A stretch of DNA of 58,640 bases from Bacteroidales bacterium. Its GTDB lineage: Bacteria > Bacteroidota > Bacteroidia > Bacteroidales > Prolixibacteraceae. Below the pieces are notes generated by a model that worked only from the letters and a program-made list of their open reading frames with translations, searched no databases and was not told the DNA's origin. The position numbers and the translations under genes were made by a program. Shown here piece after piece: positions 15,264 through 23,596 of the stretch (position 1 is the stretch's first letter; each line of letters starts with the position of its first letter). Location of the stretch: contig JAAYAG010000070.1 in NCBI GenBank assembly GCA_012719495.1, positions 1-58,640 of the forward strand. Reading direction: 5' to 3'.

Positions 15264-16268
15264 ATGAACAGGATAATTAAAATCATATTGCATTTGTTCT
15301 ACTGGCTTGTATTTTGCCTTCTCTCAGGTGTTATAAGTTTCAGATTGTCAGAGGAATTTGATTTTATTTCGGCAAATATTCTTCAGTTTGTTTATAACTT
15401 GGGTTGGGCTGCAATTCAGTTTTACCTGTTCTATTTCATCTTTTACAAGTTTATTGAGCAGCAGAAATATGTTCGTTATTTTATCTTTTCAGCATTGGAG
15501 TCGATTGTGTTGTCGATTTCGTTAACGGTATTATTTGCTGTTGTTTTTCGAATTAAAGAACCGTTTTCGTTTATGGATTATGTTCCTCAAGCTGTCGGAA
15601 CTTTCGTAATCGGAAACACCGGAAGTTTGCTGAAGGGTTTTATCCGTTGGTTCGATGATATTCAGCACAAACAAGAAATAGAAAAAGCCATGTTGCAAAA
15701 CGAACTCGACATGTTAAATGCGCAATTAAACCCTCATTTCCTGTTCAATACCTTGAATAATATCGATTCGCTGATAGTCTCTAATCCTGAAAAAGCATCG
15801 GAATCGTTGATTACCCTTTCCGAAATTATGCGATATATGCTCTACGAAGCAAAGAAAAAAACTGTTCTGATAATTAATGAAGTTGCACATTATCAGAATA
15901 TTATTAAAATGCAGGCACTAAGGATGAAAGATCCTTCGAAAGTGAAATTTGTTGTGGATATTGACAACGAAGCGGCAGAAGTTGCCCCATTAATTTTTCT
16001 TCCTTTTCTTGAAAACGCGTTTAAATATGCTGTATTCGAAAACATGAATACCGCAATCGACATTCGCCTGAAGTCGATAGAAAACAAAATTGAATTTTCT
16101 TGTTCCAACTATTGCGATGAAAGTAACGAGCATAATAACAAAAAATCGGGTGGGATAGGACTGGCTAATTTAGAACGAAGGCTGCAACTCTTATATAAAG
16201 GCAAATACCGCTTGGATATTCACAACGAAAATTCCTATTTTTCGGTTTATTTAAGTCTCGAAACATGA
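15264..16268 (+). CDS. LytS/YehU-family sensor histidine kinase
   Basis: The 334-residue product has four hydrophobic helices within residues 1-125 and then a His_kinase domain (PF06580). The phospho-acceptor motif is LNAQLNPHFLFNTLNNIDSL with H158. The C-terminal HATPase shows the N box (FLENAFKYAV) and the glycine-rich loop GGIGLANLERRL. These kinases phosphorylate LytTR response regulators. The stop overlaps the start of the regulator gene by four bases (ATGA). The N-terminal membrane domain has no large extracytoplasmic loop, so the signal is probably sensed within the membrane or through the neighbouring small membrane proteins (inference). Confidence 0.92.
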   Translation: MNRIIKIILHLFYWLVFCLLSGVISFRLSEEFDFISANILQFVYNLGWAAIQFYLFYFIFYKFIEQQKYVRYFIFSALESIVLSISLTVLFAVVFRIKEPFSFMDYVPQAVGTFVIGNTGSLLKGFIRWFDDIQHKQEIEKAMLQNELDMLNAQLNPHFLFNTLNNIDSLIVSNPEKASESLITLSEIMRYMLYEAKKKTVLIINEVAHYQNIIKMQALRMKDPSKVKFVVDIDNEAAEVAPLIFLPFLENAFKYAVFENMNTAIDIRLKSIENKIEFSCSNYCDESNEHNNKKSGGIGLANLERRLQLLYKGKYRLDIHNENSYFSVYLSLET

Positions 16269-16951
16269 AATACACATGTATAGCTGTTGATGATGAACCG
16301 TTGGCTCTCGAAAAAATTGAATCATTTATCAACCGGATGCCGACTTTAGTGCTGGAGAGATCTTTCGACCGGGCTACTGACGCATTGGCCTATTTGTCTT
16401 CGCACAATGTCGATCTGATCTTTCTCGACATTCAGATGAAATCGATGACCGGCCTCGATTTGCTGGCTGCCATGCCCGTGCGTCCGCAAGTGGTTCTCAC
16501 CACGGCATATAGTGAATTTGCCCTGAAAGGTTATGAATTTGAAGTTGCCGATTATTTGCTAAAACCTTATTCTTTCGAGCGTTTTGCTCAAGCGGTCAAC
16601 AAAACCCTGAAGCGTATTCCCGAGTTAGCAGTACCGACAAATACTCCAGATTTTATTTTTGTTAAAACTGACTACCGTCTGGTAAAAGTAACATTGTCTG
16701 AAATCATGTATATAGAAGGAATGCGCGATTTTAGGTGTATTCATACCCTGACAGGCAAAATCCTAACCCAACAAACTTTTGGTTCTCTTGAAGAACAGCT
16801 TCCAAATCATCAATTTGTTCGAGTCCACAAATCATATTTAGTCTCATTGCTGCATGTTGAATCGGTTGAAAAACACAGAGTGAAGATTGGCAAAGAATTA
16901 CTGCCGGTAAGCGAAAGCTACCGCGACCGGTTTTATCGACATTTAAGTTGA
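16265..16951 (+). CDS. LytTR-family response regulator
   Basis: The 228-residue product has a receiver domain (acidic pair D9-D10, phospho-acceptor D55 in LIFLDIQM, a TTAYSEFA switch segment and Lys in LLKPY) and a LytTR DNA-binding domain from about residue 125 (FIFVKTDYRLVKV, IMYIEGMRDF, FVRVHKSYLV). It is cotranscribed with the LytS kinase through an ATGA overlap. LytTR proteins bind pairs of imperfect direct repeats. The target is unknown, and the upstream membrane genes are natural candidates. The gene ends facing the exonuclease gene, with 48 bases between stops and no clear terminator. Confidence 0.93.
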   Translation: MKYTCIAVDDEPLALEKIESFINRMPTLVLERSFDRATDALAYLSSHNVDLIFLDIQMKSMTGLDLLAAMPVRPQVVLTTAYSEFALKGYEFEVADYLLKPYSFERFAQAVNKTLKRIPELAVPTNTPDFIFVKTDYRLVKVTLSEIMYIEGMRDFRCIHTLTGKILTQQTFGSLEEQLPNHQFVRVHKSYLVSLLHVESVEKHRVKIGKELLPVSESYRDRFYRHLS

Positions 16952-16999
16952 CAAGAAATTGGGGGAATACGTATGATTTATTTGATTTATATACCCAAT

Positions 17000-17722
17000 T
17001 TAGGCACTTTCAAAAGCATCAGGAGAAAGTATGGGCTTGCCTTGGTAGCGCATAAAAAGCTGAGCTAACGCAAAAACATCTTTTTCACAATATTTTACAA
17101 TCCGGTCGAGATCATTTTCTGTGTAATAGACCTGTGCAACCTGACTGCCATCAATATCGTCCTTTGGCGTGGGAATGTTGAAAACAGCGCATAGTAATTC
17201 TAGCGATGTATAATTTTTATAGTCACCAAACTTCCATAGTTGCATGGTATCTAGTAACGTATCTTTTATGTCCCATGGTTTTGCACCCGCAATATCAAGA
17301 ATTTTAGGAACAGGAACCGAATTGATAAGGCAACGTCGGGCAATATAAGGATAGTCAAACTCCTGGCCGTTGTGAGCGCATAGTTTTACAGGTTCGCGGC
17401 GCGAGAATCCTTCAAGCATATTTATAAATTCATAAAGTAATTTTTTCTCGTCGTGATTTGCGTACGACTTAACCCTGCAGCGGTATTCGCCTTGTTTTTG
17501 GTATATTGCACCTACCGAGATGCATATAATTTTACCAAATTCGGCATAAATCCCTGCTCGTTGATACACATCTTCCGCTTTTTCATTTTCTGAACGGAAG
17601 TGTGACGATTTCTTATCCCATAGTTTTTGAAATTTTTCATCGAGGCTGTCATAACCTTCAAATTGCGGTACGGTTTCAATGTCGATAAACAATACCGATT
17701 CAATGTTTATTTGTTCGAGCAT
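17000..17722 (-). CDS. PolB-like 3'-5' exonuclease
   Basis: The 240-residue product belongs to the predicted PolB-like 3'-5' exonuclease family (PF10108). All three exonuclease motifs are visible: Exo I with D14 and E16 in LFIDIETVP, Exo II with N118 and D123 in CAHNGQEFDY, and Exo III with Y211 and D215 in YCEKD. These acidic residues bind the two catalytic metals. The start overlaps the end of the uridine kinase gene by 23 bases, so the two are cotranscribed leftward. A role in DNA repair or RNA turnover is likely, but the substrate is unproven. Confidence 0.9.
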   Translation of the reverse strand: MLEQINIESVLFIDIETVPQFEGYDSLDEKFQKLWDKKSSHFRSENEKAEDVYQRAGIYAEFGKIICISVGAIYQKQGEYRCRVKSYANHDEKKLLYEFINMLEGFSRREPVKLCAHNGQEFDYPYIARRCLINSVPVPKILDIAGAKPWDIKDTLLDTMQLWKFGDYKNYTSLELLCAVFNIPTPKDDIDGSQVAQVYYTENDLDRIVKYCEKDVFALAQLFMRYQGKPILSPDAFESA

Positions 17723-18344
17723 AGTATTCTTTTTTTTCAGCTAACTGTTTCTCTATAAATTGGGTAAGTATGTTAATGGCAACAATATTTTGTCCGCCCT
17801 GAGGTACAATAATGTCAGCAAAATGTTTACTTGGCTCGATAAATTGCAGGTGCATTGGGCGTACCGTTTTTTCATATCTGTCGAGGGTTTGGTCAACCCC
17901 ACGGCCTCGTTCAATAATGTCGCGCTGTATTACTCTCGAAAGTCGTAAATCGGCTTCACAATCAACAAAAACCTTGATATCCATAAGTTTTCTCAATTCT
18001 GGTTGGGTAAGGCACAAAATACCTTCCACAATAACAACGTGCTTTGGCTCAACTTTAATAGTTTCCTGGTGCCTAGAACAGGTTAGGTATGAGTAAATTG
18101 GCTGCTGAATAGATTGTCCGGTTTTCAATATTTTCAGGTGTTCAACCAACAGCTCAAATTCTATTGAATCGGGGTGGTCGTAATTCATTTTTTTCCGCTC
18201 TTCCAGCGGAATATCTTTGTTGTCGCGGTAATAAGCGTCTTGCGGGATAATTACAACGTCATCTTTTGGAAGCCGCTTAACTATTTCATTTACAACAGTT
18301 GTCTTTCCAGAACCGGTTCCTCCGGCAATTCCTATTATTAACAT
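17700..18344 (-). CDS. udk: Uridine kinase
   Basis: The 214-residue product starts MLIIGIAGGTGSGKTT; the Walker A loop lies at residues 8-16. It phosphorylates uridine and cytidine in pyrimidine salvage, and the DAYYRDN, NYDHPDSIEF and VIVEGIL stretches are family hallmarks. An upstream in-frame TTG at 18362 is possible, but the ATG at 18344 places the kinase fold correctly at the N-terminus. It overlaps the downstream exonuclease gene and is divergent from the Dabb gene, with overlapping promoter cores in between. Confidence 0.95.
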   Translation of the reverse strand: MLIIGIAGGTGSGKTTVVNEIVKRLPKDDVVIIPQDAYYRDNKDIPLEERKKMNYDHPDSIEFELLVEHLKILKTGQSIQQPIYSYLTCSRHQETIKVEPKHVVIVEGILCLTQPELRKLMDIKVFVDCEADLRLSRVIQRDIIERGRGVDQTLDRYEKTVRPMHLQFIEPSKHFADIIVPQGGQNIVAINILTQFIEKQLAEKKEYYARTNKH

Positions 18345-18378
18345 GTTTAACCTTTTTTTCAAAATTACATTATTATCA

Positions 18379-18406
18379 CAAAAATATGAGCAGTATATTT
18401 GTCAAA
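18379..18406 (-). promoter_or_regulatory. Candidate promoter for udk
   Basis: On the minus strand TTTG (18403-18406) is followed after 16 bases by TATTTTTG (18379-18386), close to the Bacteroidota -33/-7 pattern. The -7 box is 35 bases before the udk ATG. Confidence 0.45.
18394..18401 (+). promoter_or_regulatory. Candidate -7 element for the Dabb gene
   Basis: TATATTTG matches TAnnTTTG exactly and lies 44 bases before the ATG at 18445. It sits inside the minus-strand udk promoter, so the two divergent promoters would compete. No clear -33 box is visible. Confidence 0.35.
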
Positions 18407-18444
18407 CTTTTCAAAAATATAGACAAACAATAAATTTCTGCAAA

Positions 18445-18747
18445 ATGATTAACCATGTTGTTCTTTTCAAGGTAAAAGATTTCGCTTCTGATGAAGAAAA
18501 GAAACAAGTGCTGGCTCAATTTAAAGCACAATTGCTTGCTCTGAAGGACGTTATTTCCGAGCTAAAATACATTGAAGTGGGAACTCACTATCTGAACCCT
18601 TCGCCTTCGTTCGATTTGTGCCTCATTTCCCATTTCGATAATGCTGATGATCTTCAAAAGTATCAGGTCCATCCTGCGCATCTTAAGGTTGGTGAGTTTG
18701 TAAAACAAGTCACAACAGCACGTGCGGCTGTCGATTTTGAATTTTAA
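18445..18747 (+). CDS. Dabb (stress-responsive A/B barrel) domain protein
   Basis: The 100-residue product starts MINHVVLFKVKDFAS and is a single Dabb domain (PF07876): an N-terminal HVVLFK strand, a central YIEVGTHYLNPS, then FDLCLISHFDNADDLQKYQVHPAHL. These are dimeric alpha/beta barrels; most bacterial members have no assigned reaction. The frame is open upstream to 18343, but the family begins at the ATG at 18445. The next gene begins 19 bases after the stop and may be cotranscribed. Confidence 0.9.
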   Translation: MINHVVLFKVKDFASDEEKKQVLAQFKAQLLALKDVISELKYIEVGTHYLNPSPSFDLCLISHFDNADDLQKYQVHPAHLKVGEFVKQVTTARAAVDFEF

Positions 18748-18766
18748 GAATAGTAGTCTGAATATC

Positions 18767-19762
18767 ATGGAATTATATCCGTTAAAGTTTACCCCTATAT
18801 TTAAAGAACGCATTTGGGGTGGGAATAAGTTGCAGACCCTGCTCGGAAAAGATATTGGGGTTGAAACACCTATTGGCGAGAGTTGGGAGCTTTCATCAGT
18901 AGAGGACAATATTTCAGTAGTTTCCAATGGTTTTCTCGAAGGAAATGACTTGCAGGAACTTATCGAGATATATATGGGCGATTTAGTGGGTGAAGAAGTC
19001 TTTGAGAAGTTTGGACTTGAATTTCCGTTGCTTGTAAAACTTATCGATGCAAACGATGATTTATCTATTCAGGTTCACCCCGGTGATGATATTGCACGTG
19101 AACGCCATGGTGCTTTTGGAAAAACTGAAATGTGGGTAGCTCTTGATGGCAACGAAAACTCGCGCCTTATTTCAGGTTTTAACAGAGATACCAATAAAGA
19201 TGAATTTCTTGAAAAGCTTGAAAATAATACACTTGTCGACTTATTCAATTTCGAAACAGTGAAAAAGGGAGATGTGTTTTTTGTTCCAGCGGGCAGAGTC
19301 CATGCAATTTGCGCAGGAAACCTTGTTGCCGAAATCCAGCAAACATCCGATGTAACCTATCGTATCTACGATTATGATCGCCGAGACAGTCAGGGGAACA
19401 GCCGTGAGCTTCATCTCGATCTTTCGCTCGATGTGATTGATTATACAAAGGTGAAAGATACAAAAATTAATTGCGAAAGTAAGGAAAATGAGCCAGTTGA
19501 ATTGGTCTCCTGTAACTACTTTACGACCAATAGGCTTTTAATCAATAAACCGTTGGGACGTGATTATTATTCTATCGACAGTTTTGTTATCTATTTATGT
19601 ACCGAAGGAAGTTGTCAGATTGGAGAACCTGATGGAATTAAAGAAACCATGAAAAAAGGGGATACAGTGCTTATTCCTGCAGCCCTAAACTCGGTAGAAA
19701 TTATTCCATTTTCCGAAAAAGCAGAATTACTCGAAATATATATAGAGTCTGAATTAGATTGA
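18767..19762 (+). CDS. manA: Mannose-6-phosphate isomerase, class I
   Basis: The 331-residue product is a short cupin-type phosphomannose isomerase that interconverts mannose-6-P and fructose-6-P with Zn2+. Visible motifs are ERIWGG near the N-terminus, the metal-site segment IQVHPGDD, FGKTEMWVAL with a further metal ligand Glu, and VPAGRVHAICAGNL with a His ligand. The ATG at 18767 is chosen because MELYPLKFTPIFKERIWGG is the typical family start; the in-frame codons further upstream overlap the Dabb gene. Length and motifs match the Bacillus ManA type. It supplies mannose for surface glycans or permits mannose use. Confidence 0.92.
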   Translation: MELYPLKFTPIFKERIWGGNKLQTLLGKDIGVETPIGESWELSSVEDNISVVSNGFLEGNDLQELIEIYMGDLVGEEVFEKFGLEFPLLVKLIDANDDLSIQVHPGDDIARERHGAFGKTEMWVALDGNENSRLISGFNRDTNKDEFLEKLENNTLVDLFNFETVKKGDVFFVPAGRVHAICAGNLVAEIQQTSDVTYRIYDYDRRDSQGNSRELHLDLSLDVIDYTKVKDTKINCESKENEPVELVSCNYFTTNRLLINKPLGRDYYSIDSFVIYLCTEGSCQIGEPDGIKETMKKGDTVLIPAALNSVEIIPFSEKAELLEIYIESELD

Positions 19763-19817
19763 TTAAATTGTATAATTGATTAATTACCCATAGTTTAAAT
19801 CCTTAAAACCCATTTGC

Positions 19818-20411
19818 ATGATTATAAAGTCAGCCGAATTCATTATAAGCAGTACCGAAGTTGAAAAATGCCCCAAAAACAATTTTCCAGAATATGCGTT
19901 TATCGGGCGGTCTAATGTAGGCAAGTCATCGCTTATAAATATGCTTACCGGTTTTAATAGTTTAGCAAAAGTTTCGGGAAGGCCTGGAAAAACAAGGTTG
20001 ATAAACCATTTTCTGATTAATAAAGAATGGTATTTAGTTGATCTTCCAGGGTATGGTTTCGCTCAAGTAGCCAAATCTGAGCGAGAAAAGTGGGAAAAAT
20101 TCATCAGAAAATACCTTACTCAGCGCGAAAACCTGTTTTGTGTTTTTGTGCTTGTCGATTCGCGTCACGAACCACAAAAAAACGATCTTTCGTTTATGGA
20201 ATGGTTGGGCGAAAATTCTATTCCTTTTGTAATTGTATTTACCAAAACCGACAAACTGGGCAAACAGGCAATGAAAGAATTTCAGGATAATTACGCCCAG
20301 AAAATGCTTGAAACTTGGGATGAACTGCCCGAAATGTTTGCATCGTCGGCCGACACAGGTGCAGGACGCGACGAAATCCTCGACTTCATTCAGCGAGTGA
20401 ATAAATCTTAA
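19818..20411 (+). CDS. engB: Ribosome biogenesis GTPase EngB/YsxC
   Basis: The 197-residue product carries the GTPase motifs in order: G1 GRSNVGKSS (residues 30-38), the segment [12 protein letters not shown] around G2, G3 DLPGYGFA, G4 TKTD and a G5-like ASSADTGAG. EngB is an essential small GTPase needed for 50S subunit maturation. Both length and motif order are standard. It starts 55 bases after manA and may be read from that promoter. Confidence 0.96.
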   Translation: MIIKSAEFIISSTEVEKCPKNNFPEYAFIGRSNVGKSSLINMLTGFNSLAKVSGRPGKTRLINHFLINKEWYLVDLPGYGFAQVAKSEREKWEKFIRKYLTQRENLFCVFVLVDSRHEPQKNDLSFMEWLGENSIPFVIVFTKTDKLGKQAMKEFQDNYAQKMLETWDELPEMFASSADTGAGRDEILDFIQRVNKS

Positions 20412-20510
20412 AGCTTCAGAATATAAGCATTTCATAGTTAGAGAATTGTGTTTGATAAATTTTGAACAATCTCAAAGTGAGATTTGGATTCATTGTAATT
20501 TCTAAAGCAT

Positions 20511-20518
20511 TATCTTTG
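20511..20518 (+). promoter_or_regulatory. Candidate -7 element for umuDC
   Basis: TATCTTTG matches TAnnTTTG and lies only 16 bases before the umuD ATG, so the leader would be very short. TTTG at 20483-20486 is a possible -33 box, but the 24-base spacer is longer than usual. I see no SOS box that I can name with confidence. Confidence 0.35.
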
Positions 20519-20534
20519 TAAAAAAACAAGCACG

Positions 20535-20981
20535 ATGGGACAAAAAAACGATAAATCCTTGCTGAAAATTCTCGACATACCTGCAAAAAGCGAACCGTTC
20601 AATCCGCAACTCGAAGGTTTTGTAACAGCCGGTTTTCCATCGCCAGCTAACGACTATATTGAAAATGAACTTGATCTGAAAATGCTATTGGTTCGGAACG
20701 AAAGTTCTACTTTTTTTGTGCAAGTCAGGGGCGACTCAATGAAGGATGCAGGAATTTATAATGATGATATTCTTGTTGTTGACAAATCGCTCGATCCGTC
20801 TGACAATTCCATATTAGTGTGTTTTCTCGACGGAGAGTTTACTGTAAAGCGGGTAAGTAAGATTGATGGTGAATTTTATCTTATGTCTGCCAATTCAGAT
20901 TTTAAGCCAATAAAAATCAATAAATCATCAGATTTCAGGCTTTGGGGCGTTGTAACGTATTCCATTCATAAACACAGGTAG
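20535..20981 (+). CDS. umuD: UmuD-type translesion polymerase accessory protease
   Basis: The 148-residue product is an S24 (LexA-fold) self-cleaving protein. The cleavage site is the A32-G33 bond in TAGFPSPANDY, the nucleophile is S68 in RGDSMKDAG, and the general base is K105 in FTVKRV. It lacks a DNA-binding domain, so it is UmuD rather than LexA. RecA-stimulated cleavage yields UmuD', which joins UmuC as DNA polymerase V. The umuC ATG follows the stop by two bases, giving a tight operon. Confidence 0.95.
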   Translation: MGQKNDKSLLKILDIPAKSEPFNPQLEGFVTAGFPSPANDYIENELDLKMLLVRNESSTFFVQVRGDSMKDAGIYNDDILVVDKSLDPSDNSILVCFLDGEFTVKRVSKIDGEFYLMSANSDFKPIKINKSSDFRLWGVVTYSIHKHR

Positions 20982-20983
20982 AG

Positions 20984-22234
20984 ATGTTTGCGCTGGTCGA
21001 TGGGAATAACTTTTACGTATCGTGCGAAAGGGTTTTTAATCCGAAACTAGAAGGGCGGGCAGTGGTTGTTTTGTCGAACAACGACGGATGTGTTATTTCA
21101 CGTTCAAACGAAGCTAAAGCATTGGGAATTAAGATGGCAGAACCTTACTTTCAACATAAGGATTTGTATGCTTCGAATGATGTCACTGCGTTTTCGTCGA
21201 ATTACACCCTTTATGGTGATATGTCGAACCGAATGATGGCAACATTGAGGAATTTTACCCCTGATTTGGAAATATATTCAATTGATGAAGCGTTCCTGAA
21301 TTTGGAGGGCATAAATGCCAATATGCATGACTATGGAAAAATTATTCGTGCAACCATATTAAAAAACATAGGCATACCTGTTGGTGTTGGCATTGGTCCA
21401 ACTAAAACACTTGCAAAAGTGGCCAACAAGATTGCAAAAAAAACTAACGGAGTCTTTTTAATCGATTCAGAAGAAACTCGTGTTTGGTCATTAAAAAAAA
21501 CATCAATAGAAGATGTGTGGGGAATTGGCCGCCAATATGCTCGAAAACTTCAATTGATGAACGTAGCTACAGCTTACGACTTTTCGCTGCTCGATTCGAA
21601 CTGGGTTTTGCACAATATGACAGTTGTTGGCCATCGCACATGGGAAGAGTTAAACGGAAAACCATGCATTCCCATTGAAATAATGTTTCAACCGAAGAAA
21701 AATATTGCCACAACGCGTAGTTTTGGGAAACGGCTCAATAATATAGATATAATTGCCCAAGCCGTTGCAACACATTCTGTTCGATGTGCAGAAAAATTGC
21801 GGAAACAACACTCGGTGGCTAATTTTGTAACTGTTTTTATTCACAACGACCCGTTTTCGAAAACTGAAAAATATTTTTTCCAAAGTATCACGATTACACT
21901 TCCTGTTGCTTCTAATTCTAATAATGATATCGTTAATGCAGCAATAAGCGGACTAAAAAAGATATTTAATTCAACTATCTTTTATAAAAAATCGGGAGTA
22001 ATTGTAAGTGGCATTTCGTCCGATGATTTTGTACAAGGAAATTTGTTTGAAACAGTCGATAATTCACGTCAAAAGAAAATATCGCAATTAAGCGACCGAA
22101 TAAACTATCGCTATGGACAGGATACCTTAAAGTTGGCAGTGCAAGGAGGCAACAACGATTGGAAACTTCGTCATGATAAATTATCGCCTTGCTATACAAC
22201 CCGTTGGAATGAATTATTAAAGGTAAATAGTTGA
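20984..22234 (+). CDS. umuC: DNA polymerase V catalytic subunit UmuC
   Basis: The 416-residue product is a Y-family polymerase. Catalytic acidic residues are D6 in FALVDGNNFYVSCERVF and D101-E102 in YSIDEAFL; the helix-hairpin-helix region GIGRQYARKLQ and the little-finger segment follow. The C-terminus, with the DUF4113-type stretch around YRYGQDTLKLAVQGG, is typical of full-length UmuC. Together with UmuD it performs error-prone translesion synthesis under the SOS response. The start lies two bases after umuD. No sign of truncation. Confidence 0.96.
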   Translation: MFALVDGNNFYVSCERVFNPKLEGRAVVVLSNNDGCVISRSNEAKALGIKMAEPYFQHKDLYASNDVTAFSSNYTLYGDMSNRMMATLRNFTPDLEIYSIDEAFLNLEGINANMHDYGKIIRATILKNIGIPVGVGIGPTKTLAKVANKIAKKTNGVFLIDSEETRVWSLKKTSIEDVWGIGRQYARKLQLMNVATAYDFSLLDSNWVLHNMTVVGHRTWEELNGKPCIPIEIMFQPKKNIATTRSFGKRLNNIDIIAQAVATHSVRCAEKLRKQHSVANFVTVFIHNDPFSKTEKYFFQSITITLPVASNSNNDIVNAAISGLKKIFNSTIFYKKSGVIVSGISSDDFVQGNLFETVDNSRQKKISQLSDRINYRYGQDTLKLAVQGGNNDWKLRHDKLSPCYTTRWNELLKVNS

Positions 22235-22428
22235 GTGAGGGAAAAATAGACATGATAGATGTCAATATGTAATACATTAAGTGTAAGTATCAGTATTCCA
22301 TTTTTGCTGAAAATAATCGACCGAATTTCAGTCACTTGAATGTTATTGTGCCTCGAGAAACTTCTGGTGATGCAAAAAACGTTAATAAGAAATCAGAACT
22401 TTTATAAGTAACGCTTTCGATATTTTTA

Positions 22429-22440
22429 TATTTTTGCCGC
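22429..22440 (+). promoter_or_regulatory. Candidate promoter core for prs
   Basis: TATTTTTG (22429-22436), an exact TAnnTTTG, is followed by CCGC and lies 31 bases before the prs ATG. The same 12-mer TATTTTTGCCGC occurs in the promoter position of the PurF-like gene. Confidence 0.4.
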
Positions 22441-22467
22441 AGTTGGAATCAATAAACTACTAGACGC

Positions 22468-23406
22468 ATGCCACGCAAAGCACCGCTTAAAGTTTTTACC
22501 GGAACAGCGACTTCCTATCTTACCGAGAAAATCTGTGCCCATTTGGGCGTTGAGTTGGGAAAATCATCTTGCCCAAGGTTCAGCGACGGAGAGTTCGAAC
22601 CCTGCTACGAAGAAACCATCAGGGGTTCCTATGTTTTCATTGTTCAGTCAACTTTTCCATCAGCCGATAACTTATGGGAATTATTGCTGATGATTGATGC
22701 CGCCAAACGAGCATCAGCGTACAAAGTAATTGCAGTGATCCCATATTTTGGGTATGCCCGTCAAGACCGTAAAGATAAACCCCGTGTTTCTATTGGGGCA
22801 AAAGTAGTTGCCGATGTGCTTTCAAAAGCCGGTGTCGACAGGGTTATCACGGTTGATTTGCATGCCGATCAAATCCAGGGATTTTTCGATGTGCCAGTTG
22901 ATCACCTCTATTCATCGTCGTTGTTTATTCCATATATAAAGCAAATGAATTTGCCGAATGTGGTTATCGCTTCGCCCGATGTTGGGGGAACCAAACGAGC
23001 CAACACGTATGCAAAATTGCTCGAGACAGACCTCGTAATTTGCCATAAAACACGCAGCAAGGCAAATTACATTGATAATATGACAGTTATTGGTGATGTA
23101 ACGGGCAAAGATGTTATCATTGTTGATGATATTATTGACACCGCCGGAACAATAAGCAAAGCCGCAGACTTGTTTAAAGAACGTGGAGCAACAAGTGTCA
23201 GGGCTTTTGCCACACACCCAATTCTTTCGGGGCCAGCCATCGAGCGAATTGAGAATTCTGCTCTTAGCGAAGTATACTTTACCGATACAATTCCATTAAA
23301 AAAAGAATCGGGAAAAATTAAAATATTATCTATTGCCCCGTTGTGTGCCGATGTGATAGAAAAAGTATATTATTATAAATCAATCAGTTCTATCTATACG
23401 CAATAA
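22468..23406 (+). CDS. prs: Ribose-phosphate pyrophosphokinase (PRPP synthetase)
   Basis: The 312-residue product makes PRPP from ribose-5-phosphate and ATP for purine, pyrimidine, His, Trp and NAD synthesis. Visible family features are FSDGEFEPCYEE near residue 40, IPYFGYARQDRK, VDLHADQIQGFFDVPVDHLY, and the PRPP-binding loop VIIVDDIIDTAGT at about 213-226. Length is normal for class I enzymes. It is monocistronic: it has its own promoter core and a strong terminator 30 bases after the stop. Confidence 0.97.
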   Translation: MPRKAPLKVFTGTATSYLTEKICAHLGVELGKSSCPRFSDGEFEPCYEETIRGSYVFIVQSTFPSADNLWELLLMIDAAKRASAYKVIAVIPYFGYARQDRKDKPRVSIGAKVVADVLSKAGVDRVITVDLHADQIQGFFDVPVDHLYSSSLFIPYIKQMNLPNVVIASPDVGGTKRANTYAKLLETDLVICHKTRSKANYIDNMTVIGDVTGKDVIIVDDIIDTAGTISKAADLFKERGATSVRAFATHPILSGPAIERIENSALSEVYFTDTIPLKKESGKIKILSIAPLCADVIEKVYYYKSISSIYTQ

Positions 23407-23435
23407 CATTTTGTGTTATCGCATTAAAGATATGT

Positions 23436-23472
23436 CAGTCTACCTTTATTTTATTGGTAGACTGTTTTTTTG
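23436..23472 (+). terminator. Rho-independent terminator after prs
   Basis: A perfect 9-bp stem, CAGTCTACC (23436-23444) with GGTAGACTG (23456-23464), has an 11-base loop and is followed by seven T residues. Confidence 0.9.
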
Positions 23473-23483
23473 ATAAAAAGATT

Positions 23484-23491
23484 TATATTTG
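23484..23491 (+). promoter_or_regulatory. Candidate -7 element for rplY
   Basis: TATATTTG matches TAnnTTTG and follows the prs terminator by about 12 bases. A start about 6 bases downstream would give a leader of roughly 100 bases before the L25 gene. Confidence 0.4.
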
Positions 23492-23496
23492 CACCG

Positions 23497-23596
23497 CTTT
23501 AAAAATTAGACAATTATTAATCGTGTATGCGGTTTGTCCCGTACCGGGATCTCCGGGAATATCGGGAAGGGCTGAGTACCACAAAACAAAAAGAAA
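23497..23596 (+). promoter_or_regulatory. Possible structured 5' leader of the L25 gene
   Basis: The 3' half of this leader (about 23531-23580) is strikingly GC-rich for the region and contains three CGGGA copies, a TCCCG-TAC-CGGGA hairpin, a CCGG-gatct-CCGG alternative, and flanking GGTTTGT and ACAAAAC that can pair with one mismatch. Ribosomal protein genes often carry autoregulatory leaders that mimic the rRNA site. I cannot match this to a known motif by eye. Confidence 0.35.

Noticed and set aside
18343-18444. Extended N-terminus of the Dabb protein
   Set aside because: The extra 34 codons cover the udk/Dabb intergenic promoters and do not match the family start.
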